A stretch of 64,000 bases of DNA from assembly GCA_029964075.1 (NCBI GenBank), contig CM057135.1:11682863-11746862 (forward strand). Reading direction: 5' to 3'. The notes beneath the pieces were generated by a model. The model worked only from the letters and a program-made list of their open reading frames with translations, was not told the origin of the DNA and searched no databases. Source of the stretch: Patiria pectinifera. Taxonomy: Eukaryota; Echinodermata; Asteroidea; Valvatida; Asterinidae. Below are positions 11,266 through 21,515 of the stretch, piece after piece (positions within the stretch are counted from its first letter, which is position 1; each line of letters begins with the position of its first letter). The translations under genes were made by a program, and so were the position numbers.

Positions 11266-11436
11266 CTAGTAGGTGCGTTGCACTGCATGGTGCGTCAAGA
11301 ACTTGAACTCCTTCGCCAGACTGAGAAGACCTTCATCTCGCTCTATTCTTGCTTTACTGGCGTCGATTAATACTTCAACTTGTGATTCGTCATCTTTTTC
11401 ATGTGATGAGGCAGAACCCACTCCGATCGTGCTGAT

Positions 11437-12837
11437 TCAGAACGAGTCGTACTTCCTTCCTTGAAGGCAGCGCTGAACATCTGCAATCGCTGTATCGAGG
11501 ATGATTGCGTTTTTCCTGTTTCTTTCTTCGGGAGAGAGATCTCTTTGCTCTTCGGGTGATTTCTGTTCGCCGGGAACCGTGGCATTCAACTGGAGACCCG
11601 TAAGCCACATCGTCAGCGGAGACCAGCAGTGTTCGATCATATTAAATCGACTGTCGCCCGGAGAATATCCTGCGATGGATAGGTAATCAAGTCCAAGGTC
11701 TCGCCATAGTCTGCCCATCATCATCATTACTTTTAAGCTACTTCTCTTCCAGTCCGGACCGTTATCACACACAATGATGGCGGCATTCCTGTTGGGTTCT
11801 GTGCAAGCTTGACGGAGAAGAGGAAACAAGTCGGTGTGATGGTTGTAAACGGACGCTTTGCAGAACTTGTTACCTCTCAAGGCCAAATTCAAGGGTCCAG
11901 TTCTTGGATATACAAAATGACGACGGCCAAGTGAATCATACCGGTACACTGGTGCGGGACGGCGTGAAAGTGGAAGTGGGTCCTCCTTTGACGTCTTCTG
12001 GTTGTGCCTCTCGGACAACACTCTTGGTGGACTTGCGGATCTTGACCGTTTTCTTGACTTGCCCGAACTCTTTTCAGCCGGCCTTTGTTTGAGCTGCATG
12101 TACCCACTTGGAATTATTTTGTGTTCAGTTGGAAAAGTGTGATCTGGATAATGAACCATATCTTTCTGCAAGAAGTAAGACTTGAAAGCCATTCTCCGAT
12201 CCACACACGGGCCTCCCCCAACCAAGAGCTTGTTCTTGTCATCAACTGACCAAGTGGTAACTTCATCGCTGAAACAAGCAGCCAATTCAAGCGCGTAATT
12301 GACCGTCGTACGACAAAAATGAGATGCGGGGTGATGCTTGGAGATGTCATTCCTCTTTCTTCCGATTTTGGCGTCAATTACACCATGATAGCTGGCACTG
12401 GCTTTATGACGGCGATTTGGTGCTACAAACAGACGCTTGATTGTGCTCTCATTCAGTGACCTAGGAATTTCAGGGATTTTCCTCAAAACTTCTTGTTTAA
12501 ATTTACTAGCTGTGACTCCAACTGAAGACCATGTTTCTGATCGACGTCTGTGGGCAGCGAAACCATGATCTACTAAAATATTGCTGATCACTGGCTCTAG
12601 CGCAGGGTATAACCGATGGAACGGATTTCTGCATAGTTTGTTGGGTAGTGTCACCCTTGCTGCCGATGAAACTTTGTCAAACAGCCGTTTTCTTGACACC
12701 GGACTCCTCAGAATTTGAGGACGAAGAGGCGACTTTATGACGAGCTCTTGTTTAATGGGTGAAATCATAATTTCCCCACGAATAGGACTCAACACACCTT
12801 GAAGACTGTTTCGTGGTGAACTCATTGTAAACTCCAT
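11437..12837 (-). CDS. DDE transposase-like protein, unnamed family
   Basis: This 466-residue frame starts at an ATG at 12837. A basic N-terminus is followed by a possible RNase H-like core. Candidate acidic triad: WSVDDKNKLLVGG (about residue 197), IIVCDNGPDW (about 353), and GDSRFNMIEHCWSPLT (about 395), whose 'N.IEH.W' form resembles IS630/Tc1-type third motifs. The middle holds a conserved-looking 'DHTFPTEHKIIPSGYM' block and an S/R-rich linker. I recall uncharacterised cnidarian and deuterostome proteins of this type but cannot name a superfamily. The C-terminal zinc-finger segment (10942-11265) lies downstream in another frame, so the gene is probably decayed or has an unrecognised intron. 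Confidence 0.6.
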   Translation of the reverse strand: MEFTMSSPRNSLQGVLSPIRGEIMISPIKQELVIKSPLRPQILRSPVSRKRLFDKVSSAARVTLPNKLCRNPFHRLYPALEPVISNILVDHGFAAHRRRSETWSSVGVTASKFKQEVLRKIPEIPRSLNESTIKRLFVAPNRRHKASASYHGVIDAKIGRKRNDISKHHPASHFCRTTVNYALELAACFSDEVTTWSVDDKNKLLVGGGPCVDRRMAFKSYFLQKDMVHYPDHTFPTEHKIIPSGYMQLKQRPAEKSSGKSRKRSRSASPPRVLSERHNQKTSKEDPLPLSRRPAPVYRYDSLGRRHFVYPRTGPLNLALRGNKFCKASVYNHHTDLFPLLRQACTEPNRNAAIIVCDNGPDWKRSSLKVMMMMGRLWRDLGLDYLSIAGYSPGDSRFNMIEHCWSPLTMWLTGLQLNATVPGEQKSPEEQRDLSPEERNRKNAIILDTAIADVQRCLQGRKYDSF

Positions 12838-13156
12838 GCTGTTCTATCACTGTCAAGATGAAAATGGCATTCGAAAAGCAAGTTCTGACTGCATGCAAAG
12901 CATATAATTGGATTAGAGTACGCCACGCGTATCCATGACGTCACGCTATTCAAGTGAATGGCAAGATGCGGACAGACCCGCTGAAGGAGCCTGCTAGTGC
13001 ATCAGATCCTCAAACATCGTCTCGGCTTGCTGACATCTTCACGTAAATCTACTAAAAACATCATGGCCACTGACAGCTGCGTCGCCAAGAATTGAACTGT
13101 TAACATTCAAAATACCATGTACTAGTCAACTTGTCAAATTGTTTATAGCCTCCATA

Positions 13157-13592
13157 CAGGGTGAGTAAAAAAACCCACCGAAACCTTAATGTTGGGACTA
13201 CTGTTCTAGAGAAGTTCTGCATGTATCACTTTAAAAATCTAGGATATGGATGCCTTAAAGTACAAGAATCATTGAAATCACTTATGTACTGTTCAAGTAA
13301 CAGAATTTTAAATACAACTACCATTTTAAAGTTCTCTCCACGGATCACAAAAAAGTGAGTGTGTGCGTTCTTTTAGCAAAACCAAAAATATTTTTTTACA
13401 GTGATCCGTTGACAGAACTTTAAAACTGGGTTGTGTTTAAAATTCCGTAACTTGGAATTTACATGAGTGATTTCAATGATTCTTGTAAAAGAAAGCTTAT
13501 AAATTTCCTAGATTTTAAATGTGCTACATGCACAAATTCACAAAACAATGGATCCGACATTTTGGTTGTTTTTTGTTTTTCAACTCACCCTG
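13157..13592. mobile_element. Tc1/mariner-like fold-back MITE
   Basis: Ends read CAGGGTGAGT...ACTCACCCTG and are flanked on both sides by TA (13155-13156, 13593-13594), the Tc1/mariner target. The two halves are imperfect inverted copies of each other well beyond the termini; for example 'ttttaaagttctctccacggatc' near 13325 pairs with 'gatccgttgacagaacttt' near 13402. At 436 bp without coding capacity it is a MITE. It lies between the divergent genes, where a shared promoter would be expected. Confidence 0.8.
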
Positions 13593-13691
13593 TACAAGAA
13601 GAAAGGCAAAAATAAAATAGGAAAACGTATTGTGGCTTACGTGCCTAGTGCTTATTGCTATTTCTATTTCTATTTCTCCCTTTTTGTACAG

Positions 13692-14704
13692 ATCATGACG
13701 AAAGTGATGAGTCTGATGACGAAATCGCACTAGCAGGGCTTCAGAAGAAAATGCACACCGATAACCGAGCCTCGGTGCGTGACATGTTTCATGATCAAGC
13801 CGGTGATCGCCAGGAACAAACTCTCGAGCTCATTCTCGATATTCTCGGAGACATTCAAACAAAAGTGGGGGCCATAGAAACCAAGCAAGAGGACATGCAT
13901 AGAAGGCAGGAACAGCTCCGAGAAACCCTCAAGTTGTTGGTGTCACAGCTTGCGGAGAAGAAACAGGTCCCCACTCCAATGTCGTCTGCAGCAGAGGACC
14001 CGCAACAACCAGAGCTACCAAGACCACGGCGAGTCCTGTTCCAGCCACCAGATGATCCTCAACCTACTGCGCCAGTGCCATCGTGTCCTCCTAAACCCGC
14101 TTCATGCAACAACATCCAGCCGTCCCCCTCAACTAGTACTCCGTCATCAAACATGCCGACTTCCACCCCTATCATCAGCACCCCATCATCTGATCTCCCA
14201 CCTCGCACCCCGGGATGTGATCAGCAGACGCCATCTTTGCCGATCCCAGAGCGATCTGATCCTGCGAAATCCAAATGCGTGACTCCGAGAGTAGTGACAG
14301 GCCCAAAGGAAGGAACCTACCTTCTTGGTGGAGACGAGTCCATGGAAAGAAGCCTGGAAGACTACACCAAGATCCTAAGCGAGGTGCAGCAACGGAAGAC
14401 CAGTGGGAGTGACAACGACAAGGGCAGACTTCTCTGCGTATGCCTGTTAAAGCGCGAAATTCCAAAGAGCGAAATGGCCACAAAGAATATAACAGGCAAC
14501 TCTAGAGACGTAAACAACAAGAAGTGTAAAATCCCCCAAATTGACCGGCATATTTTGAGTTGTGTGTTCCATCAAGCTAAAATGCAGTTTACTGGATATA
14601 CGGACTGGTATACAGACACTAAATGCAAGACAGTGGAAGCCCTGAATGACTGCTGCAAGAGAGCCCGCTACGAGACCGTTCGTAGAAAGCTTGACCACAG
14701 TTAG
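13692..14704 (+). CDS. Coiled-coil, proline-rich, BEN-like protein (terminal exon)
   Basis: A clear splice acceptor (polypyrimidine, then TACAG) ends at 13691, so I start the exon at 13692 rather than at the upstream methionine, whose codons run through the pyrimidine tract. The ~337 residues comprise an acidic start (DHDESDESDDE), a predicted coiled coil (about residues 30-85: LELILDILGDIQTKVGAIET), a long P/S/T-rich linker, and a C-terminal ~100-residue domain (LLCVCLLKREIPKSEM...). The domain has the general pattern of a BEN DNA-binding domain, but the match is weak. It is divergent to the DDE ORF, so it may be a DNA-binding accessory protein of the same transposon. No upstream exon was found. 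Confidence 0.5.
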
Positions 14705-14867
14705 ATACATGTATTAAGTCAAGCGAAAACGTAAATAGTTTTTTCAATTAATTTTAGAGGAATTGCTGAATTTACTGAGTTTTTTCTGTTGTTAAATTAA
14801 TTATGGTTTACTGTAGTTATCAATTAGAGTTAATTATCCTTAAGAGTTAAAACTTAAAGACTTTTAC

Positions 14868-15095
14868 AGCCCAGTTCATACTTTTGAACTGAGTTTTATG
14901 TCAGGCCGAATTTTCGCACTGCAAATTCGCACACGCTGAACACAACTCCAGCGAATTTTGCAGCGAAAGCTTTTTTTTCTTATTTATTCAACGATTCAAT
15001 CAACAAAAAGATAATAATAATTATGTACAATTAATTATCTGCTTTACACGCACTACAGCGAAAGCTTCGTTACGTCATGAAGTATGAACCGGGCT
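14868..15095. mobile_element. Short TIR element (MITE), family unknown
   Basis: Inverted termini AGCCCAGTTCATACTT (14868-14883) and AAGTATGAACCGGGCT (15080-15095) differ at one position. The inside is AT-rich and contains GCGAAAGC words in both orientations. I do not see a clear target duplication. No coding capacity. Confidence 0.6.
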
Positions 15096-16251
15096 TCCAA
15101 AGTTGCCTCTTTAGAATCAAAACTGAAATTCAAACCAGTGGAATGAGATTACATGCATCGAAAAACGCATTGAAGTCTACACAGGTTTTTTTATATTCAG
15201 GTTGTCTTATTTTCGTGAAATTAAATATAAAAAAGTACTCAATTCTCAAAAATCAATATTAACATATTTTTTGTACATTGGAATAATATCAAAGATTCCA
15301 GTTCACCAGTATTTCATTTTAAAGATTTTTTTTACCGCAGGTTGTAATAAATGTTTTCCAGAAGAATATACTGTTTATGTGCGTGTTTTTTCGCGTGTTT
15401 CTTAAGATATTCTTTACAAGGACAATAACTTAAAAAATACAAAGAAATCATTTTGAAAAAAAGGGAAATATTTTTAATACTTTAAACACATCTCCCCTCA
15501 GCCGTTTCTGTACAAACTCGTCAAATGGATCCTTTTATCGGTTTCATCCTTTCGCATTTTTTTAGTTTCGTTTTTATTCCCTCCCATTTCGTACGTTCCC
15601 TTTAGCTAATAGTTGGAACAAAATTCGTGTACAGTTACAGACATTTTAAAAACAACTACTGTCAGTTATTCTGAGCAAGTGAAGAACAATTTTGCGCCGT
15701 GGCTTTCGTGGTTTTCAACTTGCAATCCTTCCAAAGACACCTGAAAGAAAAGCGAAAGAGCATTATGTCAATAGGCCGTCGTATTGATGACGACACCAAT
15801 TACAAGTGCGCGGCTTTTTCTACGTAGCTACTATGTCCCAATAGCTCCACACGAAATATGCACCATAAAGTGTGGCATCCTCAATACGAAAGCCCATTCC
15901 ATAGAACTTGAATAATAGGCCTACATGCACCATAGAGAAAGAACTTTTCTCAATGCGTGTACATTACATGCCATGAATGCTGTAGTAGACACCAATTATA
16001 TTGAACAACAAACAGCTCTCTGCAGAGGATTAGCGATGTACCCGGTCTTTGCGGTCGGTTAGTAGAAGCCGCCACTGATGGGTATGAAACCGCAGGATTC
16101 ATTAATATAAAAATGGTTATTTGTAGCGGGAGCCGGGAGTGCCAACCGTGGGACGGTTTGTAGGAACAGGTCACCCGGTTTCTTTTCAAGCGGGAGCCGA
16201 TAAAAGAGGGGCTCAATTGAAAGCGGCTCCCGGTAAGTGAACAGGGGCTAT
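15096..16251. other. Non-coding stretch at the right side of the nested transposon
   Basis: No gene is recognised. It is AT-rich up to about 15660. Further right, before the Gypsy stop codon, GC-rich words such as GCGGGAGCCGGGAG and its inverse GGCTCCCGG (16120-16230) form possible stem structures. The boundary between the nested DNA transposon and Gypsy sequence must lie somewhere in this interval. Confidence 0.4.
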
Positions 16252-18518
16252 TTAGCCTGTCCGCCTAACTTCCGTGCAATCAGAAACCTCCTCTGGTTCC
16301 ACCAGTCGTTCGCCAACTTCAGTGCAATCAGAAATCACTTCTGGTCCCACCACTTGTTCCTCGACAATGGCAGGCTGATTTTTCCAAGCCTTCAAAGCTT
16401 CACCAGTGTACGGCTTCAGCCGGTCCGCGTGGACTACAAAAGCCTTACCCTTAGGCTTTAGCTGGATGCGGTAGGTGACATCGGAGAGTCTCTTTACAAC
16501 CAAGTATGGTCCAACCCACCTAAGTTCAAGTTTCTGAGATCTCCCCTTTTTCCTTGACTTGTCGAACAACCAGGCGAACTGGCCTTGCTGCAGGCCTTCG
16601 CCATGTGCTCGTCGATCGTAATTTCGCTTTTGGTTACGTGCACTCTGCCTCAGGCACTCTCTGGCCTTGCCATGTGCCTCTTGCAGATTCTGCCGTAACC
16701 TGTGAGCGAAATCTGTCGCTGTAGCGTCCTCTACTGCAGGACACTCCACCACCAGATCGACGGGAAGTCTCGTCTCCCTACCAAGCATCATGATGTTTGG
16801 AGACTCGCCAGTTGACTCTTGGGGAGTGCACCGGTATGCAAAACATGCATACGGTAAACACTCATCCCAGTCACGCTGTCTCCTCCGCGGTTCAATCATA
16901 ACAGCGACCATGTTGATCAGTGTTTTGTTGAACCGTTCAACCAGTCCATCGGACTTCGGGTTGTACGCTGTGGTCCTCGTTTTGGAAATCCCCAGGACCT
17001 TACACATTTCGGCAAACACTGCTGACTCGAAGTTTGTCCCCTGATCTGAATGCAATTCCAAAGGAATTCCAAACCTACAGACAAACTCCGAGACAAGCTT
17101 GTTCGCCACTGTCTCTGCCTTTGCATCAGGCAGAGCGTACGCCTCCATCCATTTGGAACAGTAGTCCCCGACTACCATGATCCAGGCGTTACCACTGTCA
17201 CTGCGGGGCAGTGGCCCCAGCAAGTCCACGGCCACTCTGTCCATGGGCTCGCCAACCTGGTACTGTTGTAGTGGAGAAATTCTCCTTTTCGCAGGAGATT
17301 TTCTCCGACCACACAACTCACAGCACCTTATGAACGATCTCACATCTGCGGTCATTCCCTGCCAATAGTACCGTGACTTGACTTTGGTCAAAGTCTTCTT
17401 GACGCCCAGATGGCCACTAGTCACACCACTATGTAGTTCTGGCAGTACAACTTCCTTCGATTTCCCAGGAAGAACTAGCCGCCACCTGATCAACTTTCCA
17501 TCCTGAGACTCCCACCTTCTATATAAGACACCGTCCCGCACCTTCAACTGATCCCACAGGCACCACAGAGTCTTGTGCGCCGAGGAGTCGGCTGAAACAG
17601 TCTCCCAGGTTGGTCGACTGCCCGATTCCTCTTTGGCCCTAACTATCCAACCAATGCATGGTTCACTAAGTTGTGCCTCTCTGACTTCTTCTCTAGGCAG
17701 GTGTGGTTGGGCAACAATACCTCCCACCCTCGCCTCTGAGATGGGCAAGCCAGAGTCAAACTCACTGTAAACCTCATCCTTGGACACAGTGGCATCCTGT
17801 GATGCCTCAACGGTCTCTGTCGCTTCAACAACTTTCTTTACCCCATTCTCATCAGAATGACAACATTTTGTACAGACCTTACGGGACAACCCGTCAGCAT
17901 TTCCATGCTTACGCCCAGGTCTATGCTCAATGGTCAAATCATACTCGGAAACTACCTCGAGCCACCGGGCAAGCTGTCCTTCGGGGTCCTTGAAATTAAG
18001 CAACCACCGAAGAGCAGCATGATCGGTTCGAAGCAAAACCTTCCGGCCGTACAGGTACTGCCTAAACTTCTTGAGGTACACGACTACCGCAAGAAGTTCC
18101 CTCCGAGTGACACAATAGTTCCTCTCCGCCTTGCTAAGTTTACGGCTATCCCATCTCCACTAGCGTCTGTGTCTAAAATGTAGTCACAGTCAGGCATAGG
18201 ATATGCCAAAATAGGTGCCGTCTGTAGCCTCAGTTTCAGCTCTTCAAATGCCTTTTGGCAGGCATCTGACCAGTGAAACTCGCGTGACTTTTCAGTCAGC
18301 GCATGCAAGGGCGACGCAACCTCGGCAAATCCCCTAATAAACTTCCTGTAATAGGAAGCTAAGCCTAGAAAACTGCGAACTTCCTTGAGACATTTGGGTG
18401 TTGGCCAGTCGGCAACGGCCCGAACCTTTTCAGGGTCGGTAGCCACGCCTTCGGCTGAAACAACATGCCCCAAGTAGTTCACAGAACGCTGGAATAGGAA
18501 GCACTTGCTAGGCTTCAA
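16252..18518 (-). pseudogene. Gypsy reverse transcriptase end, RNase H and integrase (fossil)
   Basis: The first part shows the RT connection region (CFLFQRSVNYLGHVVS, FLGLASYYRKFI) and RNase H landmarks (LDTDASGDGIA, LLRTDHAALRWLL). The integrase follows, with an HHCC zinc-binding domain (CELCGRRKS near 17305), the DDE core (VAVDLLGPLP, HSDQGTNFES, GLVERFNKTL) and a C-terminal region ending with 'VHADRLKPY'. This is the canonical Gypsy order RT-RH-IN. The region is broken, and the polymerase palm is not clearly recognisable. Confidence 0.9.
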
Positions 18519-18871
18519 CTTTTGCAGCCCAGGGACTATCAGATGGTTCTATAATCCCTCTCACCTGCAAATCACCCACTTGCCTCATGATTTTCTTTTG
18601 GTTACAAAGGGGATGGCGCCTCGGCCTCTCTTTTATAGGTCGAGCATCGCCCGTATAGGTCGAGTACGCCCTATGTCGTAATCACCACAGGAAAACACGT
18701 CTTGAAACTCAATGAGACAAGACTTCACCTCTTCCTGATATTCCTCACTGAGGTTGACCTTGCTACGGTCATAAATATCACGTAGGTGAATCGGCAGGTC
18801 TCCAGAGACCTTACAGCCATGACCCTCACCAGGGACGACTACAGCGTCACTTTCGACTGCCGCAATTGTAC

Positions 18872-19738
18872 CTACGGTTGTCCCCTTCCGGACAACCCGT
18901 CTCTCCTCACCCGGATTGAATATCCGTAAGGGAAGAGAAGACCCTCGGCAGTTGGCTTCACCAGCGACCGGCCTAGAAGTAAGCCTCGCTGAGCCAACTC
19001 GCCACCACCTTCTACAGGTTCGATGATTGCTAATTGTTCCCCGGCCTCACAGGTAGTCACTACCACACCAGGCACGACAACCTCATGGCCAGCCGGAATC
19101 TCGGTGGTTTCGGCCACCGACACCCGGCCAACAAACGGCTCTCCTGCACCACTTGTGCACCTCGTCCGTTCCTCACTTAACCGCAACTCGAGGTTTTGGA
19201 AATCTAAGTTACCGCCTGTAGGTAACAAGAAATCCATACCTAATATGCCCTCATACTTGATTTCGGCAAAAATCACCCGCACTGGGTAGGTTGTTTTGCC
19301 AATCTGTATGTCCACCCAGGCAGCGCCCATCACAGCCAGGGGGCTACCATCAACTTGTTGAATGCTGGACTCATCTGCTTCCAGCACTGGCCTCCGTTCC
19401 TTTGCAATTCGATGGTAGACTCGACCACTAACTAGTGTGTCAGTCGACCCTGAATCAACCAGGAACCGGCACTTCTCTCCCCTGACAACTCCGTTAACAA
19501 ACAGCCCATACCTAGGCCGGGAACCACGATTAGGGCGAGTGCCTAGCGGCTCTCTGCCTCTGATTTCTGATCCCTGCCTCTGGTTGGCTCTGTCTGTCGT
19601 TGGTTTGGACCCTCGGAAACGTCCAGCCTGCCCGCGGGCCCACCGGTTGGCTGGCTGGCGTTTCCCTGGTCCTTTCTCTCCCTCCGAGGTTTGGTACACT
19701 CCCGTGCGAAGTGACCAACCTCCCCACATTTGAAACAC
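18872..19738 (-). pseudogene. Gypsy retropepsin (aspartic protease) region (fossil)
   Basis: The retropepsin motif DSGSTDTLVSG sits near 19425-19460, in the context 'cRFLVDSGSTDT'. A downstream GILGMDFL motif near 19235 is the usual second landmark of retroviral-type aspartic proteases. This enzyme matures the Gag-Pol polyprotein. It lies between the zinc knuckle and reverse transcriptase, as expected for Gypsy. Confidence 0.85.
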
Positions 19739-21048
19739 TTGAATCCACCAGGCTTTTTCCTTTCAGGCTTGGGTGAAAGCCTCTGAGGAACATTAGCCTG
19801 CTGGCCCTGGGCTAGACCTCGCTTGGTGAGCCCCGTCAGAAGTTCAACCACATGGTCTATCTGCTTCGACTGATGACCGGCATTTTCTTCTAACTTTAGA
19901 AGACGCCTCTCTGTGTCAGAGTCGACTGCTCTTGTAAACCTCACAGGTTTACCTTCGGACCTTCTCCCGATCTCAACCTTTTCAAAGTTTTCTGTCTCAA
20001 GGGCAGCACGTATCGCATCGTCCAAAGTTTTCGGACGATCACGATACACACCTTCCCTAACTACCTGACTAGCTACCGCATCTACAAAATGATTTTTCCC
20101 AAGGCGTTCTCATGCCTCGTCAGGAAGCTCAGGGTAGGCCTTCAACGTGAGATCACGTATTGCTTGGCCTAACTCCTGTAGTGTTTCCTTAGGCCCCTGG
20201 CGCCTGTGCCGTAACTCAACCAAATAGTTTTCGGCCTGTCGACCAGGACCGAACCTCTTTTCCAACATCTTTATAAGTTCCCCATACGTGTACTTCTTCG
20301 ACCCATCACCGAGAAGTCGGAGGGCCTCACCCTGGAGACTAGCAGCCAAAAACTTGCGTGCTTGCTCCTCACTCCACAGGTTCACCTGTTTACACGCCTC
20401 AAAGTGGCGGTAATACTCGTTCCAGAGAACCTTACCACTGTACCGGTCTGGGGTAATTGTAGGCCTGCGAGGCCCACCACCGTGAGGTTTACCGCACACC
20501 TCATTACCCACCAACCGCGACTCCCTCTTTAGTGGCCAAGGGTCCACTTCAGGCGAGTCCACCTCACTAACTACCTCATTTGACTTCTCCACAATGGGAC
20601 GAGTTGCAAAACTCAGTAACTCACTGTGTAAACCTCGTTCCTTTTCAGCGCAATCAACCTCACGGTTCAGAAAGGGATTAGTACAAGGACTATGCTCGGG
20701 AATAAACCTCGCAGGTGTACTCTCAGTGTGCCTTGCTCCCTTCGGAACCAATTCAGGTGACATGCCCGCACAGGAACGCTCTCTTGCCTTTGAGGCATAC
20801 CCGGAGGTATCCTCAGGCAACTTCCAACTAATCTCTGAATCTACTTCAACCAAACGGTTTTCCCCAGCCTTAGGAGTAACCATACCCAAAGCTTGTGGCT
20901 GTGCCCCTTTCTTGACAGCCTCTAACTCTGCCGAGAGACGAGCCCTCTCCCACTTCAACCACTGAACCTCCATTCTCGAACGGTTCAGCTCATCCAGGAC
21001 AGAATCCTTGCCAGCCTCCAACGAGGCAACATAGTTGTCCTTACTCAT
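19543..21048 (-). pseudogene. Gypsy gag region (fossil)
   Basis: The N-terminal part has a coiled-coil-like start, then a retrotransposon gag helical region around 20130-20460 (features such as WNEYYRHFEAC, LLGDGSKKYTYGEL and FGPGRQAENYL). The distal part ends in a CCHC zinc knuckle (CFKCGEVGHFAREC, about 19690-19735) within a K/R-rich tail. Gag packages the element RNA into particles. The region is part of the Gypsy element, is followed by the protease, and is not whole. Confidence 0.8.
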
Positions 21049-21359
21049 ACTGATGTTTCTTCCTGACTAGGAAAATCAGTCCCCACGACACTAGCAACGC
21101 TAGGCCACTGACCACTTGGCGATAACGGTACCTCACGGGCAAATTCAGGTTGCGGGACCACTGGTCCCAAACCTCTAGACTTCACCAATACTAGCGTACC
21201 AACTACCACCCGGTTAATTCTCAATAGGATTGGCAACTGCTGTCTTGCAGTATGTCGCAACGATCGCACCTCAGCCAAAATCCTCAACAGAATCCACAGC
21301 ACAACTACTACCACAACAATCAAAACAATACACAAACCAGCAACGACCCAGGTAAGCAT
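21045..21359 (-). CDS. Small membrane-protein ORF upstream of Gypsy gag
   Basis: This frame encodes about 104 residues with a strongly hydrophobic N-terminal segment (roughly residues 3-28, rich in V/I/L), followed by a basic stretch. It could be a single-pass membrane anchor or uncleaved signal. It lies between the primer-binding site and gag, and its end overlaps the gag start by a few bases. A separate membrane ORF at this place is not a standard Gypsy part that I recognise. It belongs to the fossil element. Confidence 0.5.
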   Translation of the reverse strand: MLTWVVAGLCIVLIVVVVVVLWILLRILAEVRSLRHTARQQLPILLRINRVVVGTLVLVKSRGLGPVVPQPEFAREVPLSPSGQWPSVASVVGTDFPSQEETSV

Positions 21360-21496
21360 GTATTGCCCTACCTCTGGTGCTACAATTAATCCTCACTGTG
21401 CACCTCGGTGAGGTACACCCACAACAAACGGATAAACAAACAAACACGAAATCTCTTCTTTATTGGCAAATCCAAGTACAACAAAATCACAGATTA

Positions 21497-21513
21497 TCCC
21501 ACTTCTGACACCA
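21497..21513 (-). promoter_or_regulatory. Gypsy primer-binding site
   Basis: On the minus strand the sequence TGGTGTCAGAAGTGGGA begins two bases inside the 5' LTR. TGG at the start, complementary to a tRNA CCA end, and the position directly next to the LTR are the standard marks of a tRNA primer-binding site. I do not assign the tRNA species. Confidence 0.8.
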
Positions 21514-21515
21514 TT

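Larger units (their letters stand above)
10261..16251. mobile_element. Nested DNA transposon with divergent DDE and BEN-like genes (bounds uncertain)
   Basis: Between the Gypsy integrase end (16252) and a Gypsy-like tail (10079-10260) lies a block with two divergently transcribed genes. One is a DDE transposase-like ORF with a zinc-finger tail (minus, 10942-12837). The other is a coiled-coil/proline-rich/BEN-like ORF (plus, 13692-14704). Two smaller MITEs sit inside it. Divergent two-gene layouts are common in animal DNA transposons. I found no convincing terminal inverted repeats or target duplication; a 10-bp inverted match (AGGGGAGATG near 10783, its complement near 15491) is too short to rely on. 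The superfamily is not recognised. Confidence 0.45.

Noticed and set aside
10783-15500. AGGGGAGATG inverted pair as TIRs of the DDE transposon
   Set aside because: Only 10 bp match, no target duplication flanks them, and the sequence diverges immediately on both sides.
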